Origin: Colletotrichum lupini
Lineage: Eukaryota > Ascomycota > Sordariomycetes > Glomerellales > Glomerellaceae
NCBI RefSeq assembly: GCF_023278565.1
Contig: NC_064673.1
Location: 1,364,001 to 1,428,000, forward strand
DNA: 64,000 nucleotides
Reading direction: 5' to 3'
The notes beneath the pieces were generated by a model. The model did not search any database, was not told the DNA's origin, and saw nothing but the letters and a program-made list of their open reading frames with translations. The translations under genes were made by a program, and so were the position numbers. Below are positions 58,253 through 64,000 of this stretch, piece after piece (position 1 is the stretch's first letter; each line of letters starts with the position of its first letter).

Positions 58253-61200
58253 ACTATTAGGGTCTAAAAGAGGAATTACTAAAATCTACCCTTCCCTCGA
58301 GGTATATTACTAGCGCTCTATATATACTTAAGCTACTCCTTTATTACTTAGTCCCCCTTTTTATACTCTTTAAGCTATTTTTTAATTAATAAGGCTTAAT
58401 TAATAAAACTTAATAAAGTACTCCCTTCCTTAGGCTTTATCCTAAAGCCTATTTATAGTTTATATATACTATATTAATTCCTTATTTAAGAAGTCTTTAG
58501 ATATATAATATAAAGGTAGGTATAAATAGTACTTATTAGCCCGAATATAGACCCCTTATTTTAGATAATAGCCCTTTAATTTTATACTTAAGTCGCTCTT
58601 ATTTATAAGCCGTCCTTATAACTACTAGTACTTAAGTAGTCGTCGCTCTATTTTTATTTATTAATATTAACCCCTTTTTAAATTATTATAATTCTAAATT
58701 CCTTTTTCCTTTTTATTTATAGTTATTTTTTTTATATATAGTTTTTTATTTTTATTAATATTTACGCTACTCCCTTATTACGTAAATATTATAGCTAATA
58801 AATATTTCTTAAATCCCTATTTTTATATACTTCCCGTGCCTAAGTAAGTCTTTTATAGAGTCGTTTTATATTCGTTACTAACTCGTTTTAATATAAATAT
58901 AGCTCCTAATTATAGAGTTATTACTATTAGTAATAGAACGGTTATTAATACTATAAGTACGCTTAGTAATAGTAGTAATAGTAATCTATTTAAAAAAAAC
59001 TTAACATTCCTTTTACTTACCCTAACTTTATATATATATTACTATTTATATACTACTTATATTAATTATTATAAACTCTTATTTAAAAAAAAGAAGGCGA
59101 ACGCTAAGAAAATTAGGGTTAGCTAGGTACGCTTATTCTTTTACCCTACTTATATTATATATAAGGCGCTCGATTTAAAAACTGAGTATTATAATTAACT
59201 AAATTAGTAATTTATAACCCCTAGTTCGCTCCTTTATTTAATATTTTTTTAGGATTTAATATACGTTATATTAAGTATACCGCGCAGAATTATTTTTATA
59301 AAAATATAATAAATACTTAGCGTAGTTACTATTTTATTATTTCTCTTACGTATTATATTAATAATATCTTAGGTCCTTAAGTCCGTAGAATTTATAGTCT
59401 AAACCCTATAGAGTACCGCTCTTATTTTAAATAATAACGTTTATAATTTAGAGGTTTATTATTTTATTATTATTTTATTATTATTACTAATTAGGTTACT
59501 AATATTACTTTATAGCTCTAGTAAACTTACTAAATCGCTATTAATAATATATAAAGGGCGCTTAAGCGTACTAATAAAAAGGCTCGCTCGACCCCTATTA
59601 TTAATAATAATAATAATAAAATAATTATAAGCTCTTCTCGCGCTACGTTTTTATCTTATAATAATACTATAATCGTACTACTTTATACTATCCGTAATAA
59701 AGTACGCTACTTAAATAATATTCTAGCTAGTGTATAGTCGCCCCGCTTACGCTCTATATTCGTAGTTAATTATTTATAAATTCGTTAATAATAAGGAGAT
59801 TATTTCTTTCGTAATAACCCCTAGGATAATAGCTAGGGCGGCCCTTCTATATATAAAAGTAGTTTTTTTATAAATAAGGGCGGTCCTCCCGCGCGTTATA
59901 AGGATTAAAAAAATAGTTTATAATTAGCGTATTTATACTACTTAGTTATAGCTATATAGCCCCCTTTTTTATTATTATTAATACTTAGTTCGTTACGTTA
60001 TTAAGCTCGTTAAGAGCTAGGGCGCGCTACTTAATTAAAACTCGTTTTTTATATATACTAATTATTACTACGTTTTTAATATACTTAACTAGCTTTTATA
60101 TATTTTCGTTATTATTATATTCTTTTTACTAAATTAAGTATTATTACCTCTTTTTTAGCCCTCTATATTATATAATATTTTCTATTTCGTAAAATAACTC
60201 CCTATTTATATCCTTAATAAGTAAGGGCTTCCGAGGGGCTTTTTTATAATATTAATATAGCTTAAATAGGGATATATAAAATATATTATATATTTTATAT
60301 TATATTAGTATATTTAGTTAATAAGCGACCCCTACCGTTCTAATTATTAATTTAATTTTAAATAAGCTTAGATACTTATTAGTTAACTTCTAGCTAGGAC
60401 GTTACTTATTAATATTTTTTTTTAATAATAGTACTTAGTTATTTACTTTATATAATATATTTATTTTAGTTTTATTAGCTTATTACTTATATATCTCGCA
60501 TACTTTTTATATAAGGGGTTATAGAGCTTTTTAGTTAGCTCGTAATCGGGCCGCACGCTCTTTAGCTAAAATATTTTATATACTATCTTAAGCCCTTATT
60601 AAGATTAATATAGGGTATATAAATAAGAACCTAAATAGGGCCTTAGTAAGCGCTTTACGAATTATTAAGTACTAAGTATTATTATATATAAACTTAGCTA
60701 AGTAAAAACGCTATGCCTAATCTAATTAATCCTAAGTATAGAAGTAATAAAAATATTACTCTAAGTATTAGTTTTACTATTTTATTTAACTATCCGTTTA
60801 TAAATAGAATATAGTATTAAGACGCCTCTTTATTATTAAAAAGTAATAAAAATAAGTTTAAAACTTATTTATAAATAACGACCCCCTATTAAAAACGATC
60901 CCTCTAAGTATTCTAAACTTAGTAAAGATTTTTATAAATAAGAGGTTTATAAATCCTTAGGCTATAAGGGTCGTCCTCGTAATAATATAAATACTATATT
61001 TTATAAATTAGTTTATTATAATAAGTACTACGTCGTAGGGGCGCCTCTTGATTAGCGTAGTTAATATAAGTAAGCCTATAATAAAGTCTAGTAATATTTT
61101 TTATTATAGCTTAACTAGGGTAAGTAGGGGGCATAATAAGCTATATAGCTTATAATAACGAGGCTTTATTTACTAATATATTATATAAGTATTAATATAA

Positions 61201-64000
61201 CTTTTTATATTTTTACTTACTCTATTTTAGTAATAGTAGCGTTTTAATAGCGCTATTATTTACTTTATATTATAATATCTTATTATAAATATATCGTAAT
61301 ATACTTTAATAACCTCCTTCCTTAGCCCCTTATATAGTAATACGTAGGCATAGTTACTATAATATAATAGCCTTTTTAAGTTATATACTTAGCTTTATTA
61401 TTACTTCTTTTTAGTTAAGTAAGGCCGTTAGTTCTTCTTAGTTTACTACTTATTCCTTATAAAAGCGTCCTCTTATTAAGTAGCTCGTAGTTAACTTATT
61501 ATTAATAACCCCTCCTCGCTAATTATTATTTTAAGTACTCTTATTATATTAGAGTTTTATAAAACGAGTAGTTTATAATTTATAGTTTTAGTAATAAGCT
61601 TAAGTAGCTCTCTAAATATTATATTATAATTTTAATACCCTAAGCTCGTAGCCCCGTTATACTTCTCGAAATACTCCTCGGAGTTCTTTTAAACTAGAGC
61701 TCTTAACCTTTTTTATTTACTTTTTTATATTATTACTAATTCTATTTTTAAAATACTTATTATCCCTTTTATTTAAGAGCCGCTCCCGTAGCTCGTCCTT
61801 ATATACTTAATTATTATAATTTTAAAGGGCTCCTATATATTTTTAATATTATAAAGGTCTTTTTTTATTTTTAATAATAGCTCCTCTACTCTACTATTAT
61901 TATTACTTTTATTATAATTAGGTCTTTATAATAATCTATTTACTAAGTTCTTTATACTTAGTTTAAACTTAATCTCGATATTAAACGCTACGAGTTCGTT
62001 TAGTTAGCGTAGCTATTTCTTATTTAATCTCTTTTTTATATTTAAAAACTATAAGTTAAAATAATTTATAAATACTACGACCTAATTTTAGTTATAAATA
62101 AAGTAATATTATTAGTTTTTTAGTACGTTTATAATAATTAGTAGCTCTATATTTCTTATACCGTAGTAGCTTTTTATATCCGTTAATTTCCTTAATTTAT
62201 AAATAATTAAGTACTAATTACCCTTAAATAATTACGTAATTACTAAGCTAATAACTCGAGCTAAAGCGTCTATTTATAACTATATAAGTAGGGTAGGGTT
62301 AAAATATTATAATATTAATACGTTAATAAATATTATTAATAACTTCTTAAATAACTCTATAGTAAGTATTAATAATTTTAACTATCTTAGTTTTACTTCT
62401 TTTAATAAGTTTATTAAAAATACTATTATCTTAGCATAGTTATTAATAAATTTATAATAAAACTTTATAAATTTAAAGAACGTTTATATATTTTTAACGC
62501 TCTTTAGAAGTAGTTAATTTATTATAGCTTTAGTACGCGCGGGTTCTATTTTTATACTTTCGTTAAACACGATATACTTTAAGAATCCTATACGTAATAT
62601 ATAGAACTCGTATTTATTACTATTTAAATATAGGTTCTATTACTATAGTCTTTATAATACGCTACGTACGTACTTTTTATACGCTACGTAGTTATTATTA
62701 TATATTAAGATATTATCTAAGTATATAATATAAACGGTATTAATTAAGCTACTTAGAACGTTATTAATATATACTTAAAAAGTCGCGGGCGCGTTAGTTA
62801 GCCCGAAAGGTATAACTAAGTACTCGAACTACCTATATTTAATATAAAAAGCCGTTTTTTACTTATTACCCTTAGCTATATATATATAGTAATACGCGTT
62901 CTTAAGGTTTAGTTTTATAAAAATAGAGGTATTAAATAGTTTATTTAATATTTTTTTAATTAGTAATAGCGGCGTTCTATCTTTTTATATAATCTTATTA
63001 ATCGCTTTATAATTAACGTAAAGTTATAGCTCTCCTCTTTTCTTAAGTATAAAAAAAATAAGTACTCTTACTAAGCTTATAAAGGGGTATATCTAGCCCC
63101 TAGCCTTTATTTTTATTAAATAGTTACGTAAGATCTTAAGCTTATAATTTAATAATAAGTAAATAGGTCCTTAAGGAATAAGCGCTGCGTTATTTAGCTT
63201 AATATAATAGTTATATAGTACTTTATTTAGTAATAAAATAGCCTTCTTTTTTAAAAATAAGTTATTAAAGTCTTAGTAACGTAGCTTTTAATCCTTAGCT
63301 ACGCTCGCTAGTACTACGTTGCTATTTATAGCTAAGTTAATTATAATATACGTAAGTATTACTAAAACTAAGTCGTCTAATAGCCCCTTCTTTAGGGTAT
63401 CTAAGTAGATATATTATTTATAGATTAAATACTACTACTTTTTTTATTTTTAATTAATTAGTAAGTTAATATCCTCTAACTAAGAGAAACTAAGGATAAG
63501 TATAAGTATTATAATATTAGCTATTACGAAGCGATATAGCTATATCTTTATTACGTAGTCGCTATTAATAATTCGAAGCTATAAGTAATAGCTTTTTAGT
63601 ATCTCTATCTATTTACCCTCTACGTTTACTAATTATAATAATAAGTAAATTCGTAAATTAGCGTTAAAACTATTAAGTAGACCGATACTAACTACGTTCC
63701 CTTCTATTCCTAAATTAATAAGGGCGCTTAGCTTTTCTTATATATAATTTAAGTATATATAAGTCGGGACGTTTAAGCGCTACTCTTATTAATTATTAAC
63801 TACTCTTTTTATTAAAATAGTATTTAAGCTCGTTACTAGTCCGCGCTACTTAGTTAGAGCGAGGTTTAATTAATAATTAGTAGCCTTATGCCCTTTTTAA
63901 TTATATTTATAATATATAACGCTCGGGTAGTTATTAATAAGGTACCCGGTTTTATTATAATTATAATATTATTAATACTACTCCCGTAATTATAAGTAAT
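58253..64000 (-). mobile_element. Ty3/Gypsy retrotransposon, RIP-degraded, continues off the right edge
   Basis: The block is AT-saturated and full of stops from about 58250 to the end of the window. The left border probably starts at TATTAGGGTCTAAAAGAGG, a RIP-altered TG-type LTR end, right after the truncated GT34 exon. The minus strand at about 62760-62640 reads TVYIIYLDNILIYNNNYVAY then KKYVRSV, the Gypsy reverse transcriptase YLDD box (second D changed to N, a G-to-A type change), so the element reads leftward. It shows no close base-level match to the Gypsy at 21588-29687. The second LTR and target duplication are outside the window, so the border is approximate. Confidence 0.8.

Overview
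This window looks like a filamentous ascomycete (Pezizomycotina, most likely a Sordariomycete). Evidence: short spliceosomal introns of 44-65 bp with GTAAGT-type donors and branch points; typical fungal proteins (Zn2Cys6 regulator, Pho84-type transporter, MET2, THO2, GT34, a small secreted Cys-rich protein); and a sharp two-speed base composition. Gene-bearing GC-balanced DNA is cut by very AT-rich, stop-riddled blocks made of transposons degraded in the manner of repeat-induced point mutation (RIP; CpA to TpA on either strand). The species is not identifiable from what I can see.

Left half (1-32.9 kb) is an old gene cluster broken open by transposons. Taking the insertions out leaves four neighbouring genes: a Zn2Cys6 regulator (minus, running off the left edge, with a frameshift), a divergent dihydroxyacetone kinase (plus), and hypothetical genes A and B (minus), which appear to be distant paralogues. 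A 7.4-kb Ty1/Copia element sits inside kinase codon 20. A second copy of the same family, in opposite orientation, sits 137 bp after the kinase stop. A hAT DNA transposon sits inside gene A; it was itself invaded by an 8.1-kb Ty3/Gypsy element and by a 1.1-kb unidentified segment with 14-bp direct repeats. Each of these insertions still has its target-site duplication, so the order of events can be read. Two host codons next to the elements carry RIP-type changes: the kinase start reads ATA, and a Trp codon of gene A reads TAG.

Right half (32.9-58.2 kb) is conventional gene DNA: gene B, a five-exon phosphate:H+ symporter of the Pho84 family with an unusually long C-terminal tail, a compact 686-bp MITE-like element with 8-bp target duplication, MET2 (homoserine O-acetyltransferase) divergent from THO2 (TREX/THO mRNP complex; 2,433 residues with a ~900-residue disordered RD/RS-rich tail), a small secreted eight-cysteine protein, and a GT34 glycosyltransferase cut at its 5' end by another degraded Ty3/Gypsy element that runs off the right edge (about 58.25-64 kb).

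No rRNA, intact tRNA, CRISPR or bacterial-type feature was seen. The most informative features are the dated stack of nested insertions, the RIP damage reaching single-copy host codons, the MITE, and the pair of uncharacterised paralogues A and B.
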